A DNA stretch of 64,000 bases, taken from assembly GCA_043739385.1 (NCBI GenBank), contig JAYUED010000195.1:1-64000 (forward strand). Direction: 5' to 3'. Source of the DNA: Defluviibacillus sp043739385. GTDB lineage: Bacteria; Pseudomonadota; Gammaproteobacteria; Burkholderiales; Burkholderiaceae_C. The position numbers and the translations under genes are program-made. The notes beneath the pieces were generated by a model. The model made no database searches, was not told the origin of the DNA, and saw only the letters and a program-made list of their open reading frames with translations. The stretch's first letter is position 1, and each line of letters starts with the position of its first letter. Shown piece after piece: positions 17,838 through 25,631 of this stretch.

Positions 17838-20800
17838 ATGCTTGAGTTGCCCCTTTACGCGGAACTCCGCTGCCGTTCCAACTTCTCTTTTTTGATGGGG
17901 GCGAGCAGCCCTGACGAACTGGTACAACGGGCGCATGAGGTGGGTTATGCCGCTCTGGCCATCACCGATGAATGCAGCTTGGCGGGCGTGGTACGCGCGC
18001 ATGTTGCCGCAAAGAAGATCGGGCTGAAGCTCCTGATCGGCGCGCAGTTCGAAGTACAGTGCGATTTTTCATTCAACATCACGGTTCTTGCCTGCAACCT
18101 GAATGGCTACGGCAACCTCTCCGAGTTCATCACCAGTCTGCGGCGCTCGTCCGAGAAAGGCAGCTACAGGCTGGAACTTAGCGCCATAGAGGGTTCCGCC
18201 TTGGTCGACTGTTTGGTGCTGGTGTCGCCAGCGCGAAGCCTGGCCCCAGAACGGTTACTGGCGCTCGGGCGCTGGACACTCAACACCTTTGCTGGCCGGT
18301 GCTGGCTGGGCGTGGCCCTGCACCAGGCGCTGGACGATGAACTGTGGCTCCACCGCCTACGGGACTTGAGCGAGGCTAGAGGTATTCCTCTTGTGGCCAC
18401 GGGCGACGTGTACATGCATCGCCGCTCACGCAAGGCACTTCAGGATGTCATGACGGCCACCCGCGTCGGTAAGCCCCTAACCGCCTGCGGCTTTGAACTC
18501 CAGGCGAACGGTGAACAGCATTTGCGCAGCCGCTTGAGCCTGGGACAGACCTACCCGGCTGATCTTCTCGCGCAAACCCTGAGTGTGGCGGAACGCTGCA
18601 CCTTCAGTCTGGACGAGCTGCGCTACCAGTATCCCCAGGAGGTCGTTCCGCCTGGAGAGACCCCGGCCTCTTACCTGCGCCGCATGACCTATGAAGGTGC
18701 AGGTCGGCGCTGGACTAATGGGGTTTCTGCGAAGGTACAGGACTTGATTGAACACGAGTTGGTGCTGATCTGCGACCTGAACTATGAACAGTATTTCCTG
18801 ACGGTCTATGACATCGTGGCTTTTGCACGCTCCCAAGGCATTCTGTGCCAAGGCCGAGGCTCTGCCGCGAATTCGGTTGTCTGCTATTGCCTCGGGGTTA
18901 CCGAAGTAGACCCGGCCCGCATGAGCGTACTGTTTGAGCGCTTCATCAGCAAGGAGCGTAACGAACCACCCGATATTGACATTGATTTCGAGCATGAGCG
19001 CCGCGAAGAGGTCATCCAGTACCTGTACCAAAAATACGGGCGCGACCGGGCCGCATTGACCGCCACCGTCATCACCTACCGTCCCAAGTCTGCCATTCGC
19101 GACGTAGGCAAGGCGCTGGGGTTTGACCTGGCAACCCTGGACACCTTGGCGAAGTCGCACCAATGGTGGGATGGCCGTGCCGTTCACCCTGAACGATTGG
19201 CAGAGCTGGGGTTGTCAATGGACGATCTGGCTGTGCAGCAGCTCATGACGTTGACAGCACAACTGATGGGGTTTCCCCGGCATTTATCGCAGCATACGGG
19301 TGGATTCGTTCTGACCCATGGCCCGCTCTCCAGGCTGGTGCCCATTGAGAACGCCTCTATGGTGGACCGCACGGTCATCGAGTGGGACAAGGATGATCTG
19401 GATGCGCTCGGACTGCTCAAGGTCGATGTGCTGGCGCTGGGCATGCTGACAGCGATCCGCAAGGCCCTGGACTTCATCAGTGCGCGTCGTGGCTATACGT
19501 TCGAGATGCAGGACATCCCCGCTGAAGACCCTGCCACCTACGACATGATTTGCAAGGCTGATACCGTGGGCGTGTTCCAGATCGAGAGCCGGGCACAGCA
19601 GGGGATGCTGCCCCGGCTGCTGCCAAGGTGCTTTTATGACCTCGTGATTGAGGTGGCCATTGTCCGGCCAGGCCCCATCCAGGGCGGCATGGTGCACCCC
19701 TACCTGAATCGGCGCCAGGGCAAGGAACCCGTGACCTACCCCAGTGCAGCGCTTGAGGAAGCCCTGGGACGAACCTTGGGCATACCGGTGTTCCAGGAGC
19801 AGGTGATGCAGATTTCTATCTTGGCAGCGGGCTTTACTCCCGGTGAGGCCGATGGGCTGCGCCGTGCCATGGCGGCTTGGAAGCGCAAGGGTGGCCTGGA
19901 AAAATACTACGACCGCATCGTCAACGGCATGACCGAGAGGGGCTATGAAGCCAGCTTCGCCAAGGCCATCTTTGAGCAAATCAAGGGGTTCAGTGAATAC
20001 GGCTTTCCTGAAAGCCATGCTGCCAGTTTCGCGCTGCTGGTCTATGCGAGCTGCTGGATCAAGTTCGCCGAGCCTGCGGCCTTCCTGGCGGCCATGCTGA
20101 ATTCACAGCCTTTGGGCTTTTATTCTCCCAGCCAGTTGGTCCAGGATGCCCTGCGGCATGGCGTGGAGGTACGGCCCGTTGATGTGATGGACAGCGATGT
20201 GGATGCAACCTTGGAGGACTTGCCCAACAAGCCCGCCGTGCGCCTGGGTCTGCGGTTGATCTCAGGGTTGAAAGCCAAGTCAGCAGAACGCATCGTCGCG
20301 GCACGTGCGCAAGGTCCGTTCGATGACGCGGACGACCTCTGTCGGAGGGCGGGTCTGGAACAGCATGAGATGAAGCTGCTGGCCGGGGCCGATGCATTGA
20401 TGAGCTTATCGGGCCATAGGCGCCAGCAGGTCTGGGATGCTGCGGCACTGCACGCACAACCTGCACTGCTGGCCGATGCGCCAGTCAATGAAGACTTCTT
20501 AGAATTACCCGCTGCGCCGGAAGGTGAAGAAGTGACCTGGGATTACGCGTCTACAGGTCTGACCTTGCGGCGACATCCTCTGGCGCTGCTGCGATCCAAG
20601 CTGACTTCGCAGCGCTTTCAGTCCTCCCAGGAGCTGCACGACTTGCCCCATGGGCGATTGGTGCGGACCTGCGGTATCGTAACCGTCCGCCAGCAACCGG
20701 AGACAGCCGGCGGGACTGTCTTCGTTTCACTGGAAGATGAACACGGGGCTGTTCAGGTGATCGTCTGGAAACGGGTCAAGGAAAGGCAGCGGCGTGTGCT

Positions 20801-20936
20801 GCTGGACTCCCGGCTCTTGGGGGTGTTTGGTATTTGGCAGCGCGAGGGGGAAGTCAGGAGTTTGATTGCGGGGCGGCTGGTGAACTTGACCCCGATGCTG
20901 GGACAGCTGGCGACGGTGAGTCGGAATTTTAGGTAG
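17838..20936 (+). CDS. dnaE2: Error-prone DNA polymerase DnaE2 (ImuC)
   Basis: The 1,032-residue C-family polymerase has the usual DnaE2 length, shorter than replicative DnaE. It has an N-terminal PHP domain (AELRCRSNFSFLMGASSPDEL) and the palm with the catalytic NEPPDIDIDFEHERREEV near residue 380. The segment FSEYGFPESHAASFALLVYA and a C-terminal OB-fold (GRLVRTCGIVTVRQQPETAG...VSLEDEHGAVQVIVW) complete it. It replicates across DNA lesions with low fidelity when SOS is induced. It is the last gene of the imuA-imuB-dnaE2 operon. A transposase remnant follows within 10 bp, so the operon's original downstream flank has been replaced. Confidence 0.95.
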   Translation: MLELPLYAELRCRSNFSFLMGASSPDELVQRAHEVGYAALAITDECSLAGVVRAHVAAKKIGLKLLIGAQFEVQCDFSFNITVLACNLNGYGNLSEFITSLRRSSEKGSYRLELSAIEGSALVDCLVLVSPARSLAPERLLALGRWTLNTFAGRCWLGVALHQALDDELWLHRLRDLSEARGIPLVATGDVYMHRRSRKALQDVMTATRVGKPLTACGFELQANGEQHLRSRLSLGQTYPADLLAQTLSVAERCTFSLDELRYQYPQEVVPPGETPASYLRRMTYEGAGRRWTNGVSAKVQDLIEHELVLICDLNYEQYFLTVYDIVAFARSQGILCQGRGSAANSVVCYCLGVTEVDPARMSVLFERFISKERNEPPDIDIDFEHERREEVIQYLYQKYGRDRAALTATVITYRPKSAIRDVGKALGFDLATLDTLAKSHQWWDGRAVHPERLAELGLSMDDLAVQQLMTLTAQLMGFPRHLSQHTGGFVLTHGPLSRLVPIENASMVDRTVIEWDKDDLDALGLLKVDVLALGMLTAIRKALDFISARRGYTFEMQDIPAEDPATYDMICKADTVGVFQIESRAQQGMLPRLLPRCFYDLVIEVAIVRPGPIQGGMVHPYLNRRQGKEPVTYPSAALEEALGRTLGIPVFQEQVMQISILAAGFTPGEADGLRRAMAAWKRKGGLEKYYDRIVNGMTERGYEASFAKAIFEQIKGFSEYGFPESHAASFALLVYASCWIKFAEPAAFLAAMLNSQPLGFYSPSQLVQDALRHGVEVRPVDVMDSDVDATLEDLPNKPAVRLGLRLISGLKAKSAERIVAARAQGPFDDADDLCRRAGLEQHEMKLLAGADALMSLSGHRRQQVWDAAALHAQPALLADAPVNEDFLELPAAPEGEEVTWDYASTGLTLRRHPLALLRSKLTSQRFQSSQELHDLPHGRLVRTCGIVTVRQQPETAGGTVFVSLEDEHGAVQVIVWKRVKERQRRVLLDSRLLGVFGIWQREGEVRSLIAGRLVNLTPMLGQLATVSRNFR

Positions 20937-20941
20937 AGGGG

Positions 20942-21200
20942 AGCGGGAAATCCGGCCTTGCGACCTGAGCGCTCAGCCTCAGTGGAGGATTGGGCCGTAC
21001 CGGGCCAATGGGAAGGTGATTTATTGTTTGGTAGCCTCAACAATCAGATTGTGACACTGGTTGAGCGCAAGACGCGATGCGTGATGCTGGTGAAGGTTGC
21101 CTGCAAAGATACTCAGACAGTCATCAATGAACTGATTAAAAACGCACGCAAGTTACATCAGGAACTCTTCAAGTCGTTTACCTTAACAGGTGTCTATTGA
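20942..21200 (+). mobile_element. IS30-family transposase remnant
   Basis: About 85 codons encode VPGQWEGDLLFGSLNNQIVTL, VERKTRCVMLVKVACKDTQT and LIKNARKLHQELFKS, the start of the DDE catalytic domain of IS30-type transposases (normally HWEGDL.. with the first catalytic Asp). The HTH-containing N-terminal part, the remaining catalytic residues and both terminal inverted repeats are missing. The frame ends in an unrelated TLTGVY and stop. It is a dead fragment directly after dnaE2. Confidence 0.8.
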
Positions 21201-21396
21201 AGCGGGTGAAGTCCACATCGACATGCCCGAGTTGCTGTGCTAGGTACCATGAGTTTGTGCCCGCTGTCACCATCGGTCTGCATCAGCTGGTGTGCGGCTG
21301 GGCGGGGCAAGTCACTGGAGTTGAGTAAGGGTTGCGATTCATCAGCGAGTACTGTATATGAGACACGTCACATAAAACTGTCTCATATCTTGCAAA
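21201..21396. other. Gap between IS remnant and tRNA terminator
   Basis: No supported gene. A 7-bp inverted pair TGAGACA / TGTCTCA spans about 21358-21385 and may be a leftover of an element end. It is too short to assign. Confidence 0.3.
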
Positions 21397-21438
21397 AGAA
21401 AAAGCCCGGTGCTATAGTTTAAATAGCTACCGGGCCTT
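21397..21438 (-). terminator. Rho-independent terminator for tRNA-Lys
   Basis: On the minus strand GCCCGGT-AGCTAT and ATAGC-ACCGGGC form a strong stem followed by CTTTTTCTTTT. It lies about 20 bp downstream of the tRNA 3' end, so it should end that transcript. Confidence 0.8.
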
Positions 21439-21456
21439 ATGCCATATAGGCTGTAT

Positions 21457-21532
21457 TGGTGGGTCCTGACAGATTCGAACTGTCGACCTACGGATTAAGA
21501 GTCCGCTGCTCTACCAACTGAGCTAAGAACCC
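21457..21532 (-). tRNA. tRNA-Lys (anticodon CTT)
   Basis: The minus strand gives a 76-nt cloverleaf. The acceptor stem is GGGTTCT/AGGACCC, the D-arm has TAGCTCAGTTGGTAGAGCA, and the anticodon stem GCGGA/TCCGT holds the loop CTCTTAA (anticodon CTT). The T-arm has the TTCGAAT loop, and a CCA end is encoded. It reads AAG lysine codons. A terminator follows, and the next gene on the right is in the opposite orientation, so it is a single-tRNA transcript. Confidence 0.95.
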
Positions 21533-21678
21533 CAAATTGTATTTCGCAACTTGCTACTGCATGTTCCGGCACAAGATGAAAAACAACTTGTAGCCTTTAA
21601 TTATATAAGGCATATACGCTCGAATTTAGGGATGTTGTATCGTTGATATTCACTTTTCAAGTCGGCGACAATGGCGAT

Positions 21679-22545
21679 ATGACTTTCAACTTTGCGCCCG
21701 AGACAAGTGTTAGCTTTATCACCGGATACCGCGCGCTGGTGCTGGACTCCCCACACAGTGGTACTCGCTACCCGGACGATTTTCGGTTTGTTTGCCCGCA
21801 TGCAGCGCTTCGGCAGGCTGAAGATACCCATGTGGATAAGCTGTACGATTTTTGCCCTGAACTGGGTGTCGCATGGGTGGAGGCTCATTTTCCCCGTAGC
21901 TATCTGGATGCCAACCGTAATGTGACAGAGCTGGATGCGGCCATGTTGGACGCACCTTGGCCTGATGCGCTAGAAACCGATCCTCAGGTTTTGTCTAAAG
22001 TTCGGCTCGGTAAAGGTTTGATCTGGCGCTTCACAGACCAAGGTCTTCCTTTGTATGAGCGCATGCTGAGCGTTGCAGAAGTACAAAGCCGCATTGCCAA
22101 TTGTTGGCAGCCTTACCACGCCGCTGTGGCACAGGCTATTGATGCTGCGCATGATCGGTTTGGTTACAGCATTCATCTAAATTGTCATTCCATGCCAGCC
22201 ATATCTGCCAGCCATGCGACTGATTTCCCCGGGTTGGTGCATGCTGATTTTGTAATTGGCAACCGCGATGAGAGCACATCGAGCAATGCTTTGGCGCAAC
22301 TGATATGTGATCACTTTTCTGCGTTGGGTTACAGCGTGTCTTATAACCATCCCTATAAAGGGGTGGAGTTGGTCCGTCGGTACTCCAATCCGTCGCAGCA
22401 TAGGCACAGCATTCAAGTGGAAATCAACCGAAAACTGTACATGAATGAGGCTACTCTAGAGCTGCATGCAGGTTTTACTCCCCTCAAACTTCATTTGCGC
22501 GCTCTTGTTGAGCGCTTGCTGGCCATAGACCCGCGTAAGTTATAG
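21679..22545 (+). CDS. N-formylglutamate amidohydrolase family protein
   Basis: This encodes 288 residues of the FGase family. The characteristic blocks are ALVLDSPHSGTRYPDDF, DTHVDKLYDF, FPRSYLDANRNVTELD, HLNCHSMPA (metal-binding His region), HADFVIGNRDESTS and VEINRKLYMNE. Members deformylate N-formylglutamate to glutamate and formate in histidine degradation, or act on related N-acyl compounds. No hut genes are nearby, so the physiological substrate is uncertain. ATG 21679 is preferred; an in-frame TTG at 21643 would add 12 unconserved residues. It stands alone next to the tRNA. Confidence 0.85.
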   Translation: MTFNFAPETSVSFITGYRALVLDSPHSGTRYPDDFRFVCPHAALRQAEDTHVDKLYDFCPELGVAWVEAHFPRSYLDANRNVTELDAAMLDAPWPDALETDPQVLSKVRLGKGLIWRFTDQGLPLYERMLSVAEVQSRIANCWQPYHAAVAQAIDAAHDRFGYSIHLNCHSMPAISASHATDFPGLVHADFVIGNRDESTSSNALAQLICDHFSALGYSVSYNHPYKGVELVRRYSNPSQHRHSIQVEINRKLYMNEATLELHAGFTPLKLHLRALVERLLAIDPRKL

Positions 22546-22587
22546 ACAGACTGCCGCATCACTACCCCTCGTGGCGTAGAACTGGCG

Positions 22588-23883
22588 TTAGGTTTTTTTG
22601 CTGGCAGAGACGTTGCAATGCAAGTGCAGTGCGGCCATTCCTTCTATGAGCCGTGTATCGCGTTCGTCCATCAGGTTGCGCTGGGCTTCGCCCATGAACT
22701 CCAGCCATAAATGGCGGTAGTCGCTTTGGTTTTCATGGGGTGCAAAGTCGCGGATAAAGCCTGTAACCGCTTCGGAATCAAGACCACTTTTACGCAGCTT
22801 TCTGAGCAAGGCTGCAGCCCCTGTGGCCGTTAACAAGGTCTTAGGTGTAGCGCCTGCTGCAATCGTCAGGAAAAGGGTCAGTAGTGAGCTGTCATCAGTA
22901 TGACCCTGGGTCAGTTTGGCCCATTTGTCAGACACTGTGCGCTCAAACTCAGTGATTTCATCTAACCCATCATCCAGCCAGAAGTAGCGACCTAATAGCG
23001 TCAAATTTTGGAAGAAGAGTTTTTGCGGCTTGACGCTGGTGTCCAGAATTTTGGGCAGATCGTCACGCACCATAGCATGTAGCGTAGCTGTAGCGAGCAG
23101 CTTGAACTCGGTGGGCAGGTTAGGCGGTAAGCTCAGTGTTATTGCATTTAAACCACCTGTAGCGCTTACCTGACGGTTTTTGCTTGCTGTACTTTTTTTA
23201 CGTAACTGCAGTACTGCTGCCTCGAACTGCGCCCAAGAGGGTATGCGGGTCAGGCCTGCAGCCTGCATCAGTAAGCAGGTGCGGATAATGGCTTCGCAAT
23301 CGACGGATGCCTCTGTACAAGCAGCCTTCAATTCTTTGCGCGGCATCCCCATCGTTTGGGCGAACCAGAACGCAGCGTCCATTTTTTGCTTGATCTCCAA
23401 GCGATAGGCCAGTTCACTTCGGTATTCCTGCAAAGTTTTTTGCGTCCACTTGCCAAGCAGCGGGATTTGGTCATCATGGAAGTCTTCACCTTCGCTCAAA
23501 CCAAAGTGCGTGCTGTCAGCCATGGTCAGCAAGTTTTTGAGCATGTCAGAGCCAGCCTTGGAGCGCGACAGCAAAGAGTGGTCACGCAACGAAGTGGCAG
23601 CTTGTGCCAAATCGCCATCGGAGCTGTCTTCCAAGTAGAGACTGATTAGGCCCACCATGCGTTCGCGGGCTTTGTCTAGCTCGGGCTGCAAAAACTCGGT
23701 GCCAAAGTAGCGTGCGATTTGCACCATGCCCTTTGGGCCATCAGCCTGGAAACTGGCGAGTTTCTCTGCAGGAATGATGCCTGTACTAATGCCGCAGCGC
23801 AGCGCTTTTTCAAAAAAAGGCCGGGCTTCGTAAAGTGAAATGTCGGATGAGGCCTTAGTGGCATCTTGCCTATCAGTTTGCAT
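22588..23883 (-). CDS. Hypothetical protein, last gene of the J-domain operon
   Basis: I do not recognise this 431-residue protein. It is predicted to be soluble and mostly helical, without a signal peptide or membrane segment. It has a charged N-terminus, a basic Ser/Lys stretch (LRKKSTASKNRQVSA) near 235 that looks like a linker between two helical halves, and a basic C-terminus. It begins 23 bp after the 248-residue gene upstream and is the fourth gene of a same-strand series starting with the J-domain protein at 25541. The context suggests that it acts with that co-chaperone-like protein, possibly as substrate adaptor or client. This is inference. Confidence 0.75.
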   Translation of the reverse strand: MQTDRQDATKASSDISLYEARPFFEKALRCGISTGIIPAEKLASFQADGPKGMVQIARYFGTEFLQPELDKARERMVGLISLYLEDSSDGDLAQAATSLRDHSLLSRSKAGSDMLKNLLTMADSTHFGLSEGEDFHDDQIPLLGKWTQKTLQEYRSELAYRLEIKQKMDAAFWFAQTMGMPRKELKAACTEASVDCEAIIRTCLLMQAAGLTRIPSWAQFEAAVLQLRKKSTASKNRQVSATGGLNAITLSLPPNLPTEFKLLATATLHAMVRDDLPKILDTSVKPQKLFFQNLTLLGRYFWLDDGLDEITEFERTVSDKWAKLTQGHTDDSSLLTLFLTIAAGATPKTLLTATGAAALLRKLRKSGLDSEAVTGFIRDFAPHENQSDYRHLWLEFMGEAQRNLMDERDTRLIEGMAALHLHCNVSASKKT

Positions 23884-23906
23884 ATTGTTTTGCTTATCGG
23901 TTTAGC

Positions 23907-24653
23907 TCAAATCGCAGACTCTTCGTCCAAGTCCACAGCTTTGGATTTCTTCTCCATGCGCTCGCTTTCGCTCTCAATCTCGTGCAGGAACGGGCCGTCA
24001 TCTTCATCTTCTTCACCGGCCAGTTCTGCGTGGTAGGCAGCGTAGCGGGCGCGCAAGGTGATGAGCACTTCTATGAACAAATCTGGGCATTCGGTGCGCA
24101 GCAGGTAGGTGAACTGCATCCAGTCGTTGTCCGTCACCTCATCTAATTCCACCCGAGGTTTGTTGCCCGACATGTGAATCATGCTGGCTTCGGGCATGAG
24201 TGTGCCGTCGTCTTCAGACGGGTCGAAGGTGCCGGTACGCACAAAGCTTTCCACCCGCGCCCAGTGCTCGATCAAATAGTCGGCCAGGGCGTCGCAGCCG
24301 CCGTCCAGTTCGCCGATGGTGGCCAAAAACTCGACGGTGTTGGCGTCTTCGCGGAATAACACCGAGTTCATCATGCCGCGCAGGTGGGTGTGGCTGAGAT
24401 CTTTGTACTGTTTTTCAATCACCACGGCGCGGGCGAACTGCTCGGGCGTGATAAGTAAGTTCAGCACTGATTCTTTGGACGTGTCGTACTCGCGAATGAC
24501 GGTTAACAGGTCTTTGGACGGAAAACTGTCCAGCGCCAGTACCAGTGCCTGGTCGCCTTCCTCGTCAGCCAGGGCGACCAGCGCGGCTTCGGCGCCGGCA
24601 ATATCGCCGGACTGGATCAGGTGCTGGGCTTTGATTAACGCGGGGTAATGCAT
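23907..24653 (-). CDS. Hypothetical acidic protein, third gene of the J-domain operon
   Basis: I do not recognise this 248-residue protein. The N-terminus (HYPALIKAQHLIQSGDIAGA followed by EAALVALADEEGDQ) looks like a TPR-type helical pair. The middle is helical, and the C-terminal 50 residues are strongly acidic (LAGEEDEDDGPFLHEIESES) before a short mixed-charge end. ATG 24653 is chosen; the frame extends upstream to 24932, but the added Thr/Arg-rich residues are an out-of-frame reading of the preceding gene. It is 52 bp downstream of the 186-residue gene and 23 bp upstream of the 431-residue gene. A TPR-like head with an acidic tail would suit a chaperone-binding or histone-like-protein-binding role, but this is speculation. 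Confidence 0.75.
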   Translation of the reverse strand: MHYPALIKAQHLIQSGDIAGAEAALVALADEEGDQALVLALDSFPSKDLLTVIREYDTSKESVLNLLITPEQFARAVVIEKQYKDLSHTHLRGMMNSVLFREDANTVEFLATIGELDGGCDALADYLIEHWARVESFVRTGTFDPSEDDGTLMPEASMIHMSGNKPRVELDEVTDNDWMQFTYLLRTECPDLFIEVLITLRARYAAYHAELAGEEDEDDGPFLHEIESESERMEKKSKAVDLDEESAI

Positions 24654-24705
24654 GTGTATCGTTGCTCTCGTTGACTGTGTTTGGTTGCGGTGGGCGCTGT
24701 TGGAC

Positions 24706-25266
24706 TCAGCCCTTGCGGTCAAAGCCGTACTTTTCCATCCACTCGCCGCCAGCTTTGTCCAGGTTGCGGCTGTCACCGGTCTCATCCCGGTTGCCGTCTT
24801 CGTCTTCATTGCTGTCGTCGCGGTCTTCTTCGTTCTCTGCATCCTCGTCGCCGTCTTCAGCAGGGGCCGCAGTGCCGTTGAAGTGGCTGTGCAAGTACTC
24901 CAGGCCCACCGCAGCAGCCATAAAGATCTCACCCATTGGCTCTTGCAGTACGCGCTGTGCCAGCTTGGCAGCCCAGGAGGTGATTTTGATAGTCAAGCTG
25001 AGGTCCGCCCAGTCAGGGAAGTCTTCCATTTCTTGGCCCACTAACGCATCCATCGCGCGGGTGTTGGGGAAGCTAAACCCTTGGTGGAAGGCGGCGGCAA
25101 CCATTTCTGGACTTTCCTCCATCATCATCACCAGGAAGTTGATCTGGCTGCGCTTTTCGGCCAAGCGTTTGGCCAGCACGTCATGGCCTTCAGAGTCGGA
25201 GGTCAGGTCGTCGATTTCAGCGTGGTAAGACTCGCTGTGGTCACGGAAGTAGCGGGACAGTTTCAT
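24706..25266 (-). CDS. Hypothetical acidic-tail protein, second gene of the J-domain operon
   Basis: I do not recognise this 186-residue protein. Residues 1-125 are helical (MKLSRYFRDHSESYHAEIDD; MMMEESPEMVAAAFHQGFSF). Residues about 130-170 are an almost continuous Asp/Glu run (DGDEDAENEEDRDDSNEDED). A short C-terminus, GGEWMEKYGFDRKG, follows. The start codon overlaps the stop of the J-domain gene (ATGA), so the two are translationally coupled, strong evidence of a joint function. No enzymatic motif is visible. Confidence 0.75.
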   Translation of the reverse strand: MKLSRYFRDHSESYHAEIDDLTSDSEGHDVLAKRLAEKRSQINFLVMMMEESPEMVAAAFHQGFSFPNTRAMDALVGQEMEDFPDWADLSLTIKITSWAAKLAQRVLQEPMGEIFMAAAVGLEYLHSHFNGTAAPAEDGDEDAENEEDRDDSNEDEDGNRDETGDSRNLDKAGGEWMEKYGFDRKG

Positions 25267-25541
25267 TTCAGCACCTCTTGCAGGTAATGTTGCCAAAGCT
25301 TTTGGGCGGTTTCTAGTGGGCTGTCGAGCAGGCTGCGCCTGCGGTTGTCATCGTAGGCTGCGCGCTTGGTTTCGTCTGACAATATTTCATAGGCCTCTTG
25401 CACTGCACGGAATAAGGAGGCCGCGTCTTTCGACGGGTTCTTGTCAGGGTGGTACAGCGATGCCTTTTGCCGGAACGACTTTTTAATATCGGCCAACGTT
25501 GCATCGCTGGCGAGGCTCAGGGTGACGTAATGGTCTTGCAT
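25263..25541 (-). CDS. J-domain (DnaJ-like) protein
   Basis: The 92-residue protein is essentially a J-domain alone. It has helix I (YVTLSLASDATLADIKKSFR), the HPD tripeptide in LYHPDKNPS that stimulates Hsp70 ATPase, and helices III-IV (AYEILSDETKRAAYDDNRRR), followed by 25 helical residues. It lacks the Gly/Phe, zinc-finger and C-terminal substrate domains of DnaJ, so substrate specificity would have to come from partner proteins. Three unknown genes follow on the same strand; the first overlaps it by 4 bp. It lies 90 bp downstream of rpoD, past a terminator. No Hsp70 gene is in the window, so it would have to use DnaK or another Hsp70 encoded elsewhere. Confidence 0.88.
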   Translation of the reverse strand: MQDHYVTLSLASDATLADIKKSFRQKASLYHPDKNPSKDAASLFRAVQEAYEILSDETKRAAYDDNRRRSLLDSPLETAQKLWQHYLQEVLK

Positions 25542-25571
25542 AGTTTTTTAAAACGTACTTTAAGCACTCTC

Positions 25572-25613
25572 AAAAAAATAGCACCTTGTACAGACAAAGC
25601 CTGCACAAGGTGC
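25572..25613 (-). terminator. Rho-independent terminator after rpoD
   Basis: On the minus strand GCACCTTGTGCAG and CTGTACAAGGTGC pair in a 13-bp stem with one G-T/mismatch position and a 7-nt loop, followed by TATTTTTTT. It sits between the rpoD stop and the J-domain gene, so the latter needs its own promoter or read-through. Confidence 0.85.
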
Positions 25614-25631
25614 CGATTTCATCTTAAAGAC

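Noticed and set aside
19284..20018. Minus-strand frame of 244 codons inside dnaE2
   Set aside because: Antisense to a clearly coding, highly conserved polymerase gene.
24653..24932. N-terminal extension of the 248-residue protein
   Set aside because: The extra Thr/Arg-rich residues are an out-of-frame translation of the acidic tail of the upstream gene.
24652..25228. Plus-strand open frames opposite the J-domain operon
   Set aside because: Low-complexity Val/Ser-rich translations arise from the complement of Asp/Glu codons of the real minus-strand genes.
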